From contig CP110972.1 of the NCBI GenBank assembly GCA_028869255.1, forward strand, positions 5,494,001-5,558,000: DNA of 64,000 bases, written 5' to 3'. The position numbers were made by a program, and so were the translations under genes. Positions within the stretch are counted from its first letter, which is position 1. Every line of letters begins with the position of its first letter. The notes beneath the pieces were generated by a model. The model did not search any database and was not told the DNA's origin. It was given only the letters and a program-made list of their open reading frames with translations. This document shows, in pieces, positions 1 to 9,795 of this stretch. Origin of the DNA: Pseudomonas poae. GTDB lineage: Bacteria; Pseudomonadota; Gammaproteobacteria; Pseudomonadales; Pseudomonadaceae.

Positions 1-649
1 CCAGCGTGCCGAGCGAGGCAGCGTCGGCCTGGGCGACCACCAGCACCACATCGGCCACGCTCAGCGCCTGGTGGAAATACACGTTATTACCGGCGGGGGT
101 GTCGATGATCACCGTGTGGCGTGCGCTCAGGCCCAAGGCGCACAGGCGCTGCTCCAGCCAATCCGGCTGATGCCGGAGCCAGCGCTGCAGGTTTTCCTGC
201 TGCCGGGTATCGGTGTCGCCAAAGGTGATCACCCGGCAACCGGCGAACCCGGGCTGCTGGATCTGCCGCCAGTGCGCATTCTCCAGGCTGGTGCGGCCGA
301 TGCCAGGCACGTCCGGGTCGACCCCGAAGTGATGCCGCAGGGCGTTCTGCGGGTCCAGCTCCACGGCCACCACCGATTCGCCATGGCGCTGCAAACCGCT
401 GCTCAACGCCGTGACCAGGGTGCTGCGACCCACTCCCCCATTGACCGACACCAGTGCCACCACCTTGGGGCGCGGCGCGGCTGCATCCATCGGTTCGGAC
501 GGTTCGTTGGCGCTGGGGGTTTGGGGCGGGAACGGGGTGCCGTCATCCACGGGAATGCTGCCGAAAAAGTGCAGCCGCGCATTCAGCCCTTGGGCATCGC
601 GCATTACGTTCTTGCCGAATAACTCGAAAAGCTGATCAGTAAAGCTCAT
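1..649 (-). CDS. wssJ: WssJ, MinD-like cellulose operon protein (3' end outside window)
   Basis: This is a ParA/MinD-like P-loop protein, the last gene of the cellulose operon; the C-terminus runs off at base 1. It opens MSFTDQLFELFGKN, then a proline-rich linker, then a deviant Walker A motif SVNGGVGRSTL at about residue 67. Compared with MinD (KGGxGKT), the first lysine is Asn and the P-loop lysine is Arg. It resembles WssA at the other end of the operon over the whole visible length. The ATG at 649 has GGGAG 13 nt upstream. A 175-nt gap with its own promoter-like element separates it from wssI. In SBW25 the two MinD-like Wss proteins are thought to help place the synthase at the pole; that role is from the family, not visible here. 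Confidence 0.9.
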   Translation of the reverse strand, partial: MSFTDQLFELFGKNVMRDAQGLNARLHFFGSIPVDDGTPFPPQTPSANEPSEPMDAAAPRPKVVALVSVNGGVGRSTLVTALSSGLQRHGESVVAVELDPQNALRHHFGVDPDVPGIGRTSLENAHWRQIQQPGFAGCRVITFGDTDTRQQENLQRWLRHQPDWLEQRLCALGLSARHTVIIDTPAGNNVYFHQALSVADVVLVVAQADAASLGTL

Positions 650-742
650 GGCCTGAACTCCCATACGACGCAGCTTAAAGACGTAGAGGGTCGGCAAGCA
701 GAAGGCTCGCCGCAGGTCTTTTTATAGGCGTCTGTTGTTGTC

Positions 743-782
743 GCATTCTGTGACAGAGCAGGCAATGTGTCATTATTTTGAT
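743..782 (-). promoter_or_regulatory. wssJ promoter, copy of the wssA promoter element
   Basis: On the minus strand this reads ATCAAAATAATGACAC, 13 nt, then TCACAGAATGC. Within it ATGACA (-35-like) and CAGAAT (-10-like) are 17 nt apart. The same two blocks with the same spacing lie upstream of wssA at 15407-15446. The start of transcription would be near 738, leaving a leader of about 90 nt. Confidence 0.6.
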
Positions 783-784
783 TA

Positions 785-817
785 ATTTGCCGCCTATTTT
801 TTAGACAGGCGGCAAAT
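785..817. other. Hairpin between wssI and wssJ
   Basis: A perfect 11-bp stem (ATTTGCCGCCT with AGGCGGCAAAT) encloses an 11-nt loop just past the wssI stop. On the wss-coding strand no clear U-tract follows, so it could be an mRNA-stabilising 3' hairpin or a weak terminator. Confidence 0.6.
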
Positions 818-824
818 CGTCAAA

Positions 825-1949
825 TTACTGGCTAACCGTGATCGAGTCGTACGGGGTTTGCAGATCTCGCTCAGGAATCTCCCAAATCAACAACTTGGGT
901 GGCGTTTGCTTGAAGGCAGGGCTGTCGAAGTAGGCTTTGGCCGCGCCGGAAAACTCACCACCGTCCTTGCTGAAATTGCCCACCGGCGCATTCAGGGCGG
1001 CCTGCAAGAAACCTACAAAGTTCGAATTGCGCGAGAACGAGGTGCCGATCAGCGCCACATTGGGCAGCCCGGCGTCGCCGAACAGGTCATCGGCATTGCT
1101 GGTCGCTCCGCCGGTTTCATGGGCGGTGCTGGCCGCGACGGACTCGCCTGGCGGCTGCAATGTTGGCGGCAGCCAGTCGAGGCCGGCCAGGCGCACCAGG
1201 TCACCCGGGCGCACGGCGAGCGGCGCCTGGGTAATCTCGAAAGGCTGCTCGGGCGTGGCCTGGATACCGCGCTGCCGGATGCGCTGCGCCAGGGCCTTGG
1301 CCCCAGCGTTAGAGCCGATTTCACTCCAATGCGTGTCCGTGCGCAGGTACGCCTGCGCGCCCAGGGGTTTGAGCGTGTCGGTCAGGTCCAGCGCGGATAC
1401 GCCAGCGGCCTGCAACACGGCGGTCCAGTCCTGGATGCGGCTGTCGAGCACCGCCGGGCGGTACAGGCCACAGCGTTGCGCGGCGCCGATGCGGCTCTTG
1501 TCCGGCACCACCACCACTTGCAGCTCGATACCTTTTTGACCCAGCTGTTTTTGCAGGTCGATCACCGCCTGGGCCTTGGTCCAGGCATTGGCCTCGGCAT
1601 GGCGGTTGATGCGCAGCTCATCGCTGATAAACAGCCAGCCCGGGCAACCCTGGCGCACGCGTGGGCCGGTGTCGCCGAACGCCAGCCAGCTGGTGCCGCG
1701 CTCCAGGTTGGCGGCCTGGATCGCCATCGGCGCCTTGGCCAGTTCCTTGGCGAAACGGTGGGTCAGGTCGCCGTGCAGCAGCATGTCGCTGTCGACTTTG
1801 GCCGGCACATAGCTGATCGGGCCCTTCACCATCAGCCAGACGCAGGACAACAGCCCCGCCGCCAGGAAGGGCACCAGCACCCAGGCCGCCAGGGGGCTGG
1901 TGCGAACGGCCAGGTCGCTCGGAGGAGTCGGCGCGGTAGGAGCGGGCAT
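825..1949 (-). CDS. wssI: WssI, AlgJ/AlgX-like cellulose O-acetylation protein
   Basis: A 374-aa periplasmic protein with an N-terminal membrane anchor (about residues 19-41). Family motifs of AlgJ/AlgX SGNH-like acetyltransferases are visible: VVPDKSRIG, DTHWSEIG (Asp-x-His) and LIGTSFSRNS, holding the likely nucleophile serine. It would take acetyl groups passed on by WssH and place them on cellulose, together with WssF and WssG. It starts 12 nt after the wssH stop and is translated as part of the operon. The AlgJ comparison rests on motifs and context. Function in acetylation is established for the SBW25 wssF-I set. Confidence 0.92.
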   Translation of the reverse strand: MPAPTAPTPPSDLAVRTSPLAAWVLVPFLAAGLLSCVWLMVKGPISYVPAKVDSDMLLHGDLTHRFAKELAKAPMAIQAANLERGTSWLAFGDTGPRVRQGCPGWLFISDELRINRHAEANAWTKAQAVIDLQKQLGQKGIELQVVVVPDKSRIGAAQRCGLYRPAVLDSRIQDWTAVLQAAGVSALDLTDTLKPLGAQAYLRTDTHWSEIGSNAGAKALAQRIRQRGIQATPEQPFEITQAPLAVRPGDLVRLAGLDWLPPTLQPPGESVAASTAHETGGATSNADDLFGDAGLPNVALIGTSFSRNSNFVGFLQAALNAPVGNFSKDGGEFSGAAKAYFDSPAFKQTPPKLLIWEIPERDLQTPYDSITVSQ

Positions 1950-1961
1950 GGTCGGGCGTCC

Positions 1962-3377
1962 TCAGAACTGAAAGTACAGAAACGGTACGGCGTCGCGGCT
2001 GGCAATCAGCGCGAAAGACAACACAAACCCGGCCACCGGCCACAGCGAGGCCGCCACCACAAACCACGGCTGGGTGCCGAAACGCTGCTCGCAACGCACC
2101 TGCCAGATCGGCGCGATGATGCACACCAGGCCCAGCAAGGCCGCCATACCATGAGCCGGGCGCATGGCCACAGCCATTGCATCCCCCAGGGCCATGCCGT
2201 GCAGGCCGAACTGGCCGGCGTACATGGTCAGTGCCGAATGGAAGTCCGGCGCCCGGAACAAGGTCCACGCCAGGCATACAAACAGCAGCGTCAGAATGTG
2301 CGACAGCACCGGCGGAATGCTTGGCAGGCTCGACCGCGACCAGGCCCGGTCAACGCACAACGCCACGCCGTGGGCCGAACCCCACAGCAGATAGTTCCAA
2401 CTGTCGCCGCCGTGCCACAGCCCGGCAATCGCCATGGTCAGGAACAGGTTGCGATAGGTGCGCCACACGCCGTCACGGTTACCGCCGAGGGCGATGTACA
2501 GGTAGTCGCGCAACCAGCTGGACAACGACAAGTGCCAACGGCGCCAGAAGTCCTGGATGCTGCTGGCCAGGTACGGCCGGTTGAAGTTTTCCGGAAAGTG
2601 AAAACCCAGCATCAGGCCCAGGCCGATGGCCATGGCGCTGTAGCCGGCGAAGTCGAAGAACAGTTGCAGCGAGTACGCCAGGCAACCGATCCAGGCGTCC
2701 ACCAGGCTCGGGTTTTCCAGGTGGAAGGCAATGTCCACCAGCGGCGACAAGGTATCGGCCACCAGCACTTTCATGCCCATGCCGATCATGAAGCGCCGCG
2801 CGCCCAGGGCAAAATTCGCCCAGTTGAAATAACGCTGGTTCAGCTCGCGGCGGACCCAGTCGTAACGGATGATCGGGCCCGCAATCGAGTGGCCGAACAT
2901 CGAGATGTAAGTGGCGTAGTTGATGAAACTGCGCTCCACCGGCACCGTATGCCGGTGCACATCCACCAGGTAGGAAATCGCCTGCAGCACGATAAACGAC
3001 AAGCCGGCCGGCAAGGCCACGCGCTGCCAGTCCAGCGGCATCGCGCCGTACCAGGTGATCACCTCACTCACGGTGCCCGCGACGATGTTGGCGTACTTGT
3101 ACCAACACAGCACTGCCGTGTTGAACACGATCAACGCAATCAACAGGCGCACCCGGCCTTTGCCGTCCTCACGGGAGCGGTCCACCAGCAGGCCGCCGAC
3201 CCATGCCACCACGGTCAAGACCATGTGCAGGAACAGGAACAACGGGCTCAACCAGCCGTAGAACAACCAGCTGCCGATCAACAGGATGACGTTGCGCCAG
3301 CTCGGACGAGCCAGGGCGTAAATCAACAGGAAGGCCGGCAGGAACAGCGTGAGGAATTCGAGTGAGGCAAAGACCAT
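1962..3377 (-). CDS. wssH: WssH, AlgI-like membrane-bound O-acyltransferase
   Basis: A 471-aa multi-spanning MBOAT protein. It shows the family signature around DFWRRWHLSLSSWLRDYLY and the motif GLWHGGDSWNYLLWG with the catalytic histidine. In the alginate system the homologue AlgI moves acetyl groups across the inner membrane; here the target is cellulose. It lies 17 nt after the wssG stop. Length matches AlgI. The start ATG at 3377 is followed at once by a hydrophobic segment (FASLEFLTLFLPAFLLIYAL). Confidence 0.94.
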   Translation of the reverse strand: MVFASLEFLTLFLPAFLLIYALARPSWRNVILLIGSWLFYGWLSPLFLFLHMVLTVVAWVGGLLVDRSREDGKGRVRLLIALIVFNTAVLCWYKYANIVAGTVSEVITWYGAMPLDWQRVALPAGLSFIVLQAISYLVDVHRHTVPVERSFINYATYISMFGHSIAGPIIRYDWVRRELNQRYFNWANFALGARRFMIGMGMKVLVADTLSPLVDIAFHLENPSLVDAWIGCLAYSLQLFFDFAGYSAMAIGLGLMLGFHFPENFNRPYLASSIQDFWRRWHLSLSSWLRDYLYIALGGNRDGVWRTYRNLFLTMAIAGLWHGGDSWNYLLWGSAHGVALCVDRAWSRSSLPSIPPVLSHILTLLFVCLAWTLFRAPDFHSALTMYAGQFGLHGMALGDAMAVAMRPAHGMAALLGLVCIIAPIWQVRCEQRFGTQPWFVVAASLWPVAGFVLSFALIASRDAVPFLYFQF

Positions 3378-3394
3378 GGTGGTGTCGGGCCCGA

Positions 3395-4063
3395 TCAGTT
3401 AGCGAGCGAATCAGGCGCGAACAACAGCCGGGAGCCCGTTGCGGATGGCAAAGCCAACACGCTGTAGCGCTCGCCCGCCTTGAGGCTGAAGCTCAACGGC
3501 TGGCCGACGGGTGCACCGGCGCACTTGAGCTGTACCGACAGCTCCACCGGGTTGATCATGCGGCGCTGCACGGAACCTTCGGCGACCTTTTTGAACAGCT
3601 CGGCCTTTTGCGCAACGGCTTCCAGGCTGGCGTCGGCGCACGCGGCGTCGGCGTTGATGAAGGCCAGCGAGGCTTTCAGTGCGTTGAAGTCGTCCGGTTG
3701 TTCATGGATCACCACCTGGCGAATACCGCCCTTGGCATCGGCTACCGCCACCACCGTGGCAAATTCGCCCGGGGCTACGGTGACGGCCAACTCAGCGGTG
3801 TTGCTACCCTGGCTCAACACGCCCTTGATCGGCGCGCTGCCGCCGGACACCGGCAGGTAATCGGAAACCAGCTTGTCGCCCGCCAGCACCAGGCTGGCCT
3901 TGGAACCTTCGGCGACCAGTTTCAATTCGCTGTCAGTGCCATTGGCAAACCGCAGGAAGGCCGAGTCCTTTTCCGGCCCGGTGGGGTACAACGGAATGTC
4001 GGCGCTCCAGGCGCTGACACTGGCAAGCAAGGTCGCCAGGCCCAGGGTGATGCGCGTCATCAT
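3395..4063 (-). CDS. wssG: WssG, AlgF-like periplasmic acetylation protein
   Basis: A 222-aa protein with a clear signal peptide (MMTRITLGLATLLASVSAWSA). The mature N-terminus DIPLYPTGPEKDSAFLRFAN is typical of AlgF. In alginate producers AlgF is a periplasmic partner of the O-acetylation machinery. The start was placed at the ATG that overlaps the wssF stop (ATGATG) because it begins exactly at the signal peptide; an upstream extension exists but reads as a shadow of wssF. Signal cleavage is likely after SAWSA. Confidence 0.92.
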   Translation of the reverse strand: MMTRITLGLATLLASVSAWSADIPLYPTGPEKDSAFLRFANGTDSELKLVAEGSKASLVLAGDKLVSDYLPVSGGSAPIKGVLSQGSNTAELAVTVAPGEFATVVAVADAKGGIRQVVIHEQPDDFNALKASLAFINADAACADASLEAVAQKAELFKKVAEGSVQRRMINPVELSVQLKCAGAPVGQPLSFSLKAGERYSVLALPSATGSRLLFAPDSLAN

Positions 4064-4722
4064 TTGGCTCCCTTCACGGCGTCCGCCGGCAACGCAGACA
4101 GCGCGCCGCCGATGGCCTTGGCCCACTTCTGGTAGCCGTCGATGGTGAAGTGCTGGCCGTCGGTGGTGATCCATTGGCCTGGCTTGGAGAAGGTCAGCGA
4201 ATCGATATAGGTGCACGGCGCGACGTTGGTCGCAAGGAATTGCGACATCAGTTTGGTGCGCGCGTCATCCTTCTTGTACATGCTGCCGACCTTGCCCCAG
4301 GCCGGGCCGACCCACACGCACTTGGTGCCGGTTTCGCTGATGGCCTTGGTCAGGGAGGTCACACTCTTCCAGGCCCAGACTTTCGGGAATTGCGGGTCCG
4401 GGTAGGAGGCCATGGTGTCGCCGATGATGATCACCACGAGGTCCGGCTTGTCCTTGGCGATCAGGTCCTTGACCGGTGTGGTGCTCATGGCGTTCTTGCC
4501 GAACACTTCGGGCTTGCCGCCGGGCAGGTTCTCGGCGCCGCAGTCGACTTTCTTCGGCACGATCCAGTCGGCCGCACCGGCACCGCAGGCGCCGATGGTG
4601 TGCACCTTGGCGCCTTGCGCCGTGAGGTTGGCTTGCAACGGGTCCAGCAAATGGTCCGGGAAGCTCAAGTGGCTTTCGCCGAGTACCAGCAGGGTCAGGC
4701 CGGCAATTGCAGAAACAGGCAT
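4060..4722 (-). CDS. wssF: WssF, SGNH-hydrolase-like cellulose acetylation protein
   Basis: A 220-aa protein with a short hydrophobic N-terminus (MPVSAIAGLTLLVLGESH). GESH takes the place of the GDS block, and IIIGDTMA and DGQHFTIDGYQKW match later SGNH blocks. It is likely periplasmic and supplies or transfers acetyl groups with WssG-I, by comparison with AlgX-like proteins. It starts 16 nt after wssE and overlaps wssG by 4 nt, so translation is probably coupled. Its exact catalytic step is inferred. Confidence 0.88.
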   Translation of the reverse strand: MPVSAIAGLTLLVLGESHLSFPDHLLDPLQANLTAQGAKVHTIGACGAGAADWIVPKKVDCGAENLPGGKPEVFGKNAMSTTPVKDLIAKDKPDLVVIIIGDTMASYPDPQFPKVWAWKSVTSLTKAISETGTKCVWVGPAWGKVGSMYKKDDARTKLMSQFLATNVAPCTYIDSLTFSKPGQWITTDGQHFTIDGYQKWAKAIGGALSALPADAVKGAK

Positions 4723-4738
4723 GGATGACTCCTATCAA

Positions 4739-7700
4739 TCAATTCGAATAGGGGGAACGGTAGGGGCTGACCGGCAAAGGCATTGGCCCGCTCAGGTCTT
4801 CAAACAGGTAGCGCAAGTAGGCGTTGCCGACGTACTGGCGATAATCCTGGGCGTTGTCGACACCGACTTCGCCACCCAGATAAAAGCGTGAAGTAAGACG
4901 GTATTCGGCGGCTGCGTTGAGGCTGTAGCCGATGCCGGTCTTGCTGCTGCTGTCGTATTTTTTGGTGGCCGCATTGCCTTGAAGCGTGCTGTCCGTAGGA
5001 AAGTAATCGGCGCCATCTTGCGCGATATGCTGCACGCCCACCGAACTTTTCAACTCGTAGCTGAAGCGGTCGAAGCTCTGTGCCCAGCGAACCGGCACGG
5101 CCAGGGAGAAGAAACGTTGCGGGCTGAAGTAGCCGCCATTGCCATAGGTGTAGAAACCCTGGTTGTCCTTGAAGCCCATGGCCATGCCGCTGACGCCCAA
5201 GGTGAGGGTGTCGGTCGGCGTATTACGCAGGTACCAGTAGACGCCGCTGCCCAACTCCATACGGGTGTTGTCTTCAACGTTGTTGCCGAGCAACTGGTGC
5301 AACGACGCGTAGCCGTAGGCGCCCACTTCCTGGTTATCGTAGCTCAGCTCGCCGCGCCCGCCGTTGGCAGTGACGCCGCCCCACTTCTTGCGGTCTCCAG
5401 CGGAGGTTGTGGTTTCAGAGCCGGCAAACGAGGTCACGCTATCGGTGACCGGGCGCCGCGAGACATTCACGCCATAGCGCAGGTTGCCGCCTTCGGTGAA
5501 CGGGCGATTCACACTCACGCCACCGACCACAGTGCTATAGGTAAAGCCCAAAGGGCTGACGCCGATATCGGCCTTGACGCCCTGCGCCGGATCTTCCACA
5601 GCAACCGCCAAACCGACGCCGTTTTCTCTCTGGGAACCATCCGTGCCGGCACCAGCACCAAAACGCGCAGCCGAAATAGCCTTGACCGTCCCGGAACTCA
5701 AACTCACCGGTGTCGCACGCAACGCCACGTTGTAATCACCCACCGGCATGCGCGCTTCAAATGGCGTCTCGACGTCGGTGATTCGGCTCAAACCGCTTTC
5801 ACCATTGTTACTGCGCACGCTCAACCCTTGCACCAGGTAGCCACTGCGATCACGCAGCAGCCCATCGAGGGCACGGCGCGCCGGGCTCAAGGTCGGGTTG
5901 TCCAGCGCGGCAATGCGCGTTGGCGGCACAAACGGGTCGCTCAGCTTGTTCGAGGGTGCAAAGCCAGCAGCTGCCACGGTATTCCCGGAGGCCGAAACCG
6001 GCGCCGGCATCACATTGGCTGGCGCATCTATGGGCGGTGGAACCGCACCGCGATCGACGGCCAAGTCGGTGATCTGGCGCCGTTGGCCCGGCAGGCCGAC
6101 AAACGGGTTGTAAGCCACGCCCTGGGCGTCGGCCAAGGCCGAGCGCGCCTGGGTGCGCTGGGTGTTTTCAATAGCCAGTGCGCGACGCAGCAATTCGGCT
6201 GCTTCGGCATTACGGCCCAGCCCCTGATAGATCTGCCCGGCGGCGGTCAGGGTCTCGGCATTGGTCGGGTCCAGCCTCAGCGCCTTGTCGGTAGCCGACT
6301 CTGCCAGGCTACGGTTGCCGCCCTTCAAGGCGATACCGGCCAGGCCCAGTTGCAGGCGTGCGCTGTTGGGGTTTTGCAGCACGAGCGGCTCGTAGAGCGC
6401 CATGGCTTTCTTGCCGTCGCCGCCGTCGGCATACATGCGCGCCAGTACCGCAATGGCCGAGGTGTCGTGGGGGCGTTGCACCAGGGCCGGCGAGAGCATG
6501 TCGTAAGCCGCCACCAAGTCGTTTTTCTCACGCAGCGCATCGGCTTGCTTGACCCGGTACTGGAAGATCAGGTCTTCGTAGCGCTGGCGCCCGGCGTCAC
6601 TCAGTGGCTGGCCCTGCATGTCGCGCAGGATGTCACCGGCCTCGGTGTAGTGGTTGGCCTTGAGCAGCACGCCGGCGTAGAGCAGCTTCTGGTCGGGCGT
6701 GGGGTTCGGCGTTTTTTCCAGCACGCCCTGCATGATCTGCAGGCCCTCTTCCGGCGCGCCCACGTCCACATACGCAGACGCCAGCACCGCCAGGCGCTCA
6801 GGCTTTTTACCCGCCAGCGTCGCGCTGCGACCCAACAGTGCCAAGGCCTCGGGACGCTGACCACGGCGGGCGCTTTCAATCGCGATTTCGGTCTGCTTGT
6901 GCAGCGCGATATCGCTCGCCAACTCATTCATGTCCGCGGTGCGTTGGCCGGCAGGAATGCGCGACAGCGTGGCATCCGCGGCTTTCCACTCGTCCAGCTC
7001 CACCGACAGCAACGTGCTGGTGTACAGCGCGTCCGGCTGATTGGGTTGGCTTTTGAGCAGGCCGTCGATCAAGGCCCGGGCGTTGCGAATCTGCCCGTCG
7101 CGCAGGTAAACACGTGCCAGGGCGAATCGCGTCCAGGGGTTTTCCGGGTCGGCGTCGATGGCTTGTTGGTAAGCCGCTTGCGCGCCTTTCAAATCACCGC
7201 GCTGATCCGCCAGCTTGCCCATCTGGGTCGCGCGCAGGGCCTTGATCTTCACGTTCGAAGAAAATTGGCTGCGATCGGCCGGTGACAGCGAGTCGATCAG
7301 TGTCAAGGCTTCGTCCGGCCGACCGGACTGCGACAGCACTCCGATCAGACCATTCAAGGCGTCCGGGTCGCCAGGGTTGCGCGCCAGCACTTTGCGGTAG
7401 CTGGCTTCAGAAGCGTCGAATTGATTGTCCTGGGCCTGAAAACCGGCCAGCGCCACGGTGGCGTCAGACCGGCCAGGGTTCAGGCGCTCGGCCTGAGCCG
7501 CCAGGTCACGCGCCTGGCTCGAACGGCCGGCCGTCTGCGCATCCCGGGCCTGGCTCAGCAGGCTCCAGTAACGCACGTCATTCAGGGCCTTTTGCCAAGC
7601 GGCGCCACCGGGCAGGCGCGTGGCCTGGACCAGGTAGCCTTCGGCGTCGCTGAAGCGCTGCTGCTGTTGACGCAATACGCCCATGCCGCCGAGGGCGTCG

Positions 7701-8617
7701 ACGTCGTTGGGCTTTTCTGCCAAACGCGCCGCCAGCAGCGGCTCGGCGGTTTTCAGGTCGCCGTCGTCAAGCGCCTTGAAGGCCTTGACCAGCTTCGGAT
7801 CGCGCTGCCAGCCGCCATCACCTTTACCCTGGGAGATACCCTTGTTCATCAACGCCCGGATTTCGCTGTCGTCCGGGTGCTTGGCCAGGAACTCCTGGAA
7901 CAATGGCACTTGCTCACGGTTAGGTGCACCGAGCCATACCAGCGCAAAGCGCCAGCCTTCGTCGGCGGCGCCGCCAACTTCGTTGTTGGGGGCCAGGCGC
8001 GCCATGGCGCGGATACCCTCGACACGGGTGCTCGGGTTGCGCGCCAGGTGTCGGGCAAGGAACAGCGCGGCGATCGAATCATCCGGCCGCTCACGCGTTA
8101 CGCGTTGCAGGCCGGCGATGCCCTCGGCCGTGCCTTTGGGCGTAAACGCCAGGGCGTTGTAATACTCGCGGGCAATCAAGCCCTGCGGCTGGCGCCCCTG
8201 GAAAATCTGGCGGTACAGCGCCACAGCCTGTTCGCGCTCTTCTACCGGCTCGCCCAACTCACGGGCCTGCTCCAGCAACTTGGCGTTAGTCGGCGTGTTC
8301 ACCGCAATGTCTTGTTCGAGCTGCAACGCCTGGCGTGGCAATGGCGAGATCGCACGCAAGCGGGCCAGGTATTTTTGCGCCTCCTCCGGGTGCTGCTGTT
8401 GCACCTGGATCAGGCCGATACCGTACAACGCATCCGGTTGCTCAGGGCTCAGGCCGAGCAATTTCTGCCAGGTTTCCAGGGCGCGTTCCGGGTTTTTCTT
8501 GGACTGCCAGTAGTAACCCTGCTCAATCAGCACGGCTTGTGGGTCGATAGGCGCGGCGAAGCTGGCGCTGGACGCCAGGGTGGCCAAGATCGCGAGGGCT
8601 AGCGTGTGGCGGCGCAT
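4739..8617 (-). CDS. wssE: WssE, BcsC-type outer-membrane cellulose export protein
   Basis: A 1292-aa protein with a signal peptide (MRRHTLALAILATLASSASFA). A long series of TPR repeats follows, to about residue 830. A linker comes next, and then a C-terminal BCSC domain of about 350 residues with alternating beta strands forming the outer-membrane barrel. It guides the glucan chain through the periplasm and across the outer membrane. The start overlaps the end of wssD by 19 nt, and the length is normal for BcsC. The C-terminus ends in LPVSPYRSPYSN, not the classic terminal Phe of many barrels. Confidence 0.96.
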   Translation of the reverse strand: MRRHTLALAILATLASSASFAAPIDPQAVLIEQGYYWQSKKNPERALETWQKLLGLSPEQPDALYGIGLIQVQQQHPEEAQKYLARLRAISPLPRQALQLEQDIAVNTPTNAKLLEQARELGEPVEEREQAVALYRQIFQGRQPQGLIAREYYNALAFTPKGTAEGIAGLQRVTRERPDDSIAALFLARHLARNPSTRVEGIRAMARLAPNNEVGGAADEGWRFALVWLGAPNREQVPLFQEFLAKHPDDSEIRALMNKGISQGKGDGGWQRDPKLVKAFKALDDGDLKTAEPLLAARLAEKPNDVDALGGMGVLRQQQQRFSDAEGYLVQATRLPGGAAWQKALNDVRYWSLLSQARDAQTAGRSSQARDLAAQAERLNPGRSDATVALAGFQAQDNQFDASEASYRKVLARNPGDPDALNGLIGVLSQSGRPDEALTLIDSLSPADRSQFSSNVKIKALRATQMGKLADQRGDLKGAQAAYQQAIDADPENPWTRFALARVYLRDGQIRNARALIDGLLKSQPNQPDALYTSTLLSVELDEWKAADATLSRIPAGQRTADMNELASDIALHKQTEIAIESARRGQRPEALALLGRSATLAGKKPERLAVLASAYVDVGAPEEGLQIMQGVLEKTPNPTPDQKLLYAGVLLKANHYTEAGDILRDMQGQPLSDAGRQRYEDLIFQYRVKQADALREKNDLVAAYDMLSPALVQRPHDTSAIAVLARMYADGGDGKKAMALYEPLVLQNPNSARLQLGLAGIALKGGNRSLAESATDKALRLDPTNAETLTAAGQIYQGLGRNAEAAELLRRALAIENTQRTQARSALADAQGVAYNPFVGLPGQRRQITDLAVDRGAVPPPIDAPANVMPAPVSASGNTVAAAGFAPSNKLSDPFVPPTRIAALDNPTLSPARRALDGLLRDRSGYLVQGLSVRSNNGESGLSRITDVETPFEARMPVGDYNVALRATPVSLSSGTVKAISAARFGAGAGTDGSQRENGVGLAVAVEDPAQGVKADIGVSPLGFTYSTVVGGVSVNRPFTEGGNLRYGVNVSRRPVTDSVTSFAGSETTTSAGDRKKWGGVTANGGRGELSYDNQEVGAYGYASLHQLLGNNVEDNTRMELGSGVYWYLRNTPTDTLTLGVSGMAMGFKDNQGFYTYGNGGYFSPQRFFSLAVPVRWAQSFDRFSYELKSSVGVQHIAQDGADYFPTDSTLQGNAATKKYDSSSKTGIGYSLNAAAEYRLTSRFYLGGEVGVDNAQDYRQYVGNAYLRYLFEDLSGPMPLPVSPYRSPYSN

Positions 8618-9795
8618 GCGGCCTCCCAGAATAATTTGACCGTACCATCCTGTTCGAAGCGGTACTTTTGATCGGTAAAGCCTTGGCTGAACAGGCTGAG
8701 CATGTAGTCGTAATACACCGGCTGCGCGCTGTCGGGCGCCGATGCGGCGAGGGCCTTGCCCAGCACCTCATCGAGCTTGTTTTTTTGCAGTTGCATCAGC
8801 GCGGTTTCGCCACGCGCCTGGAAGAACACCAGCGCGGAAGCCGAGAACCCCAGCGGCGAAAAGCCGTTGTTCTTTTCGGCAACACCGCTGAGCACGTGGA
8901 TCTTCTCCGGTGGCAAGCCACTGGGAGACGCCGCCGTCGCACGCGAAAAGCCGCCCAACGCCTTGAGCATCGGTGCCGCCAGCGGGTCGCCCTTGGCGGT
9001 CATGCCGGCCCACAGGTAGGTGCGAATGGCGTCGTAGCTGCCCAGGTCATCGGAATACGGGTCGACCACAAACATGCCCGCATTCGCGCTGGTGGCGCGG
9101 TAGCCCACCCAGTTGGCGGCGATACCGTGGGGGCTGCCCTTGGGGTCGGCGAGCATTTTGGCGTTGCTCTCGGCCACATCGTTCCAGCCGCCATTGGGAC
9201 GTTCCTTGTGGAAACGTCGCAGTTGCGCCAGTACCTGATAACTAGGGTTGAAGCGCCACAAACCTTCCGGGTAGCTGTAGCCCACCGGCCCTGGCAGCAG
9301 CATCTTGCCCAGGCCTGGCACACGCACGATCAAGGTCTTTTCGACATTGGCCAACATCAACTGCGCATCGGCGCGATACTGCGGCACATTCCACACCCGC
9401 GCCGCTTCAAGCAGCGCGTAGGCGATCCACAGGTCAGCATCGCTGGCGGAGTTGGCGTCGATCACGCCCCACTCGCCGTCCTTGTTCTTACCCCACAACC
9501 AGGCCGGCAGCGTGCGGCTGATATCGCCGCCCGCCATATTGGCCCTGGTCCATGCCCAGAGTTTCTCGAAGCGTGCGCGGTCGTTGCCCACCAGGGCAAA
9601 GAACATGGCGTACGACTGCCCTTCGGAATTGCTTTCGCTGGGGTTCAGGGACGAGTTCAACACCCGCCCGTCATCCTGCACAAAGCGCGTCGCGTAGTTC
9701 TGCCAAAGCGGCCACTGCGCGTCGCACGTTTGCGCCTGGGCTGCACTGGCGAAGAGCGCGGCGCCCAACGCAACCCAACCGGCTTTGCGCATCAT
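8599..9795 (-). CDS. wssD: WssD, BcsZ-type endo-1,4-beta-glucanase (GH8)
   Basis: A 398-aa secreted glycoside hydrolase of family 8. After the signal peptide (MMRKAGWVALGAALFASAAQA) it has SNSEGQSYAM with the likely acid Glu and the GH8 signature ASDADLWIAYAL with the catalytic Asp region. It trims or edits nascent cellulose in the periplasm. The start is the ATG that overlaps the wssC stop; a second ATG follows directly. A longer upstream reading frame lies inside wssC and was rejected. Confidence 0.95.
   Translation of the reverse strand: MMRKAGWVALGAALFASAAQAQTCDAQWPLWQNYATRFVQDDGRVLNSSLNPSESNSEGQSYAMFFALVGNDRARFEKLWAWTRANMAGGDISRTLPAWLWGKNKDGEWGVIDANSASDADLWIAYALLEAARVWNVPQYRADAQLMLANVEKTLIVRVPGLGKMLLPGPVGYSYPEGLWRFNPSYQVLAQLRRFHKERPNGGWNDVAESNAKMLADPKGSPHGIAANWVGYRATSANAGMFVVDPYSDDLGSYDAIRTYLWAGMTAKGDPLAAPMLKALGGFSRATAASPSGLPPEKIHVLSGVAEKNNGFSPLGFSASALVFFQARGETALMQLQKNKLDEVLGKALAASAPDSAQPVYYDYMLSLFSQGFTDQKYRFEQDGTVKLFWEAACAATR

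Noticed and set aside
858..3365. An 835-aa open frame on the plus strand
   Set aside because: It lies antisense to wssI and wssH, is rich in Gln, Arg and His, and has no recognisable domain. It is a by-product of high GC content.
4979..7285. A 768-aa open frame antisense to wssE
   Set aside because: Composition is that of a GC-rich shadow frame and wssE is clearly the real gene.
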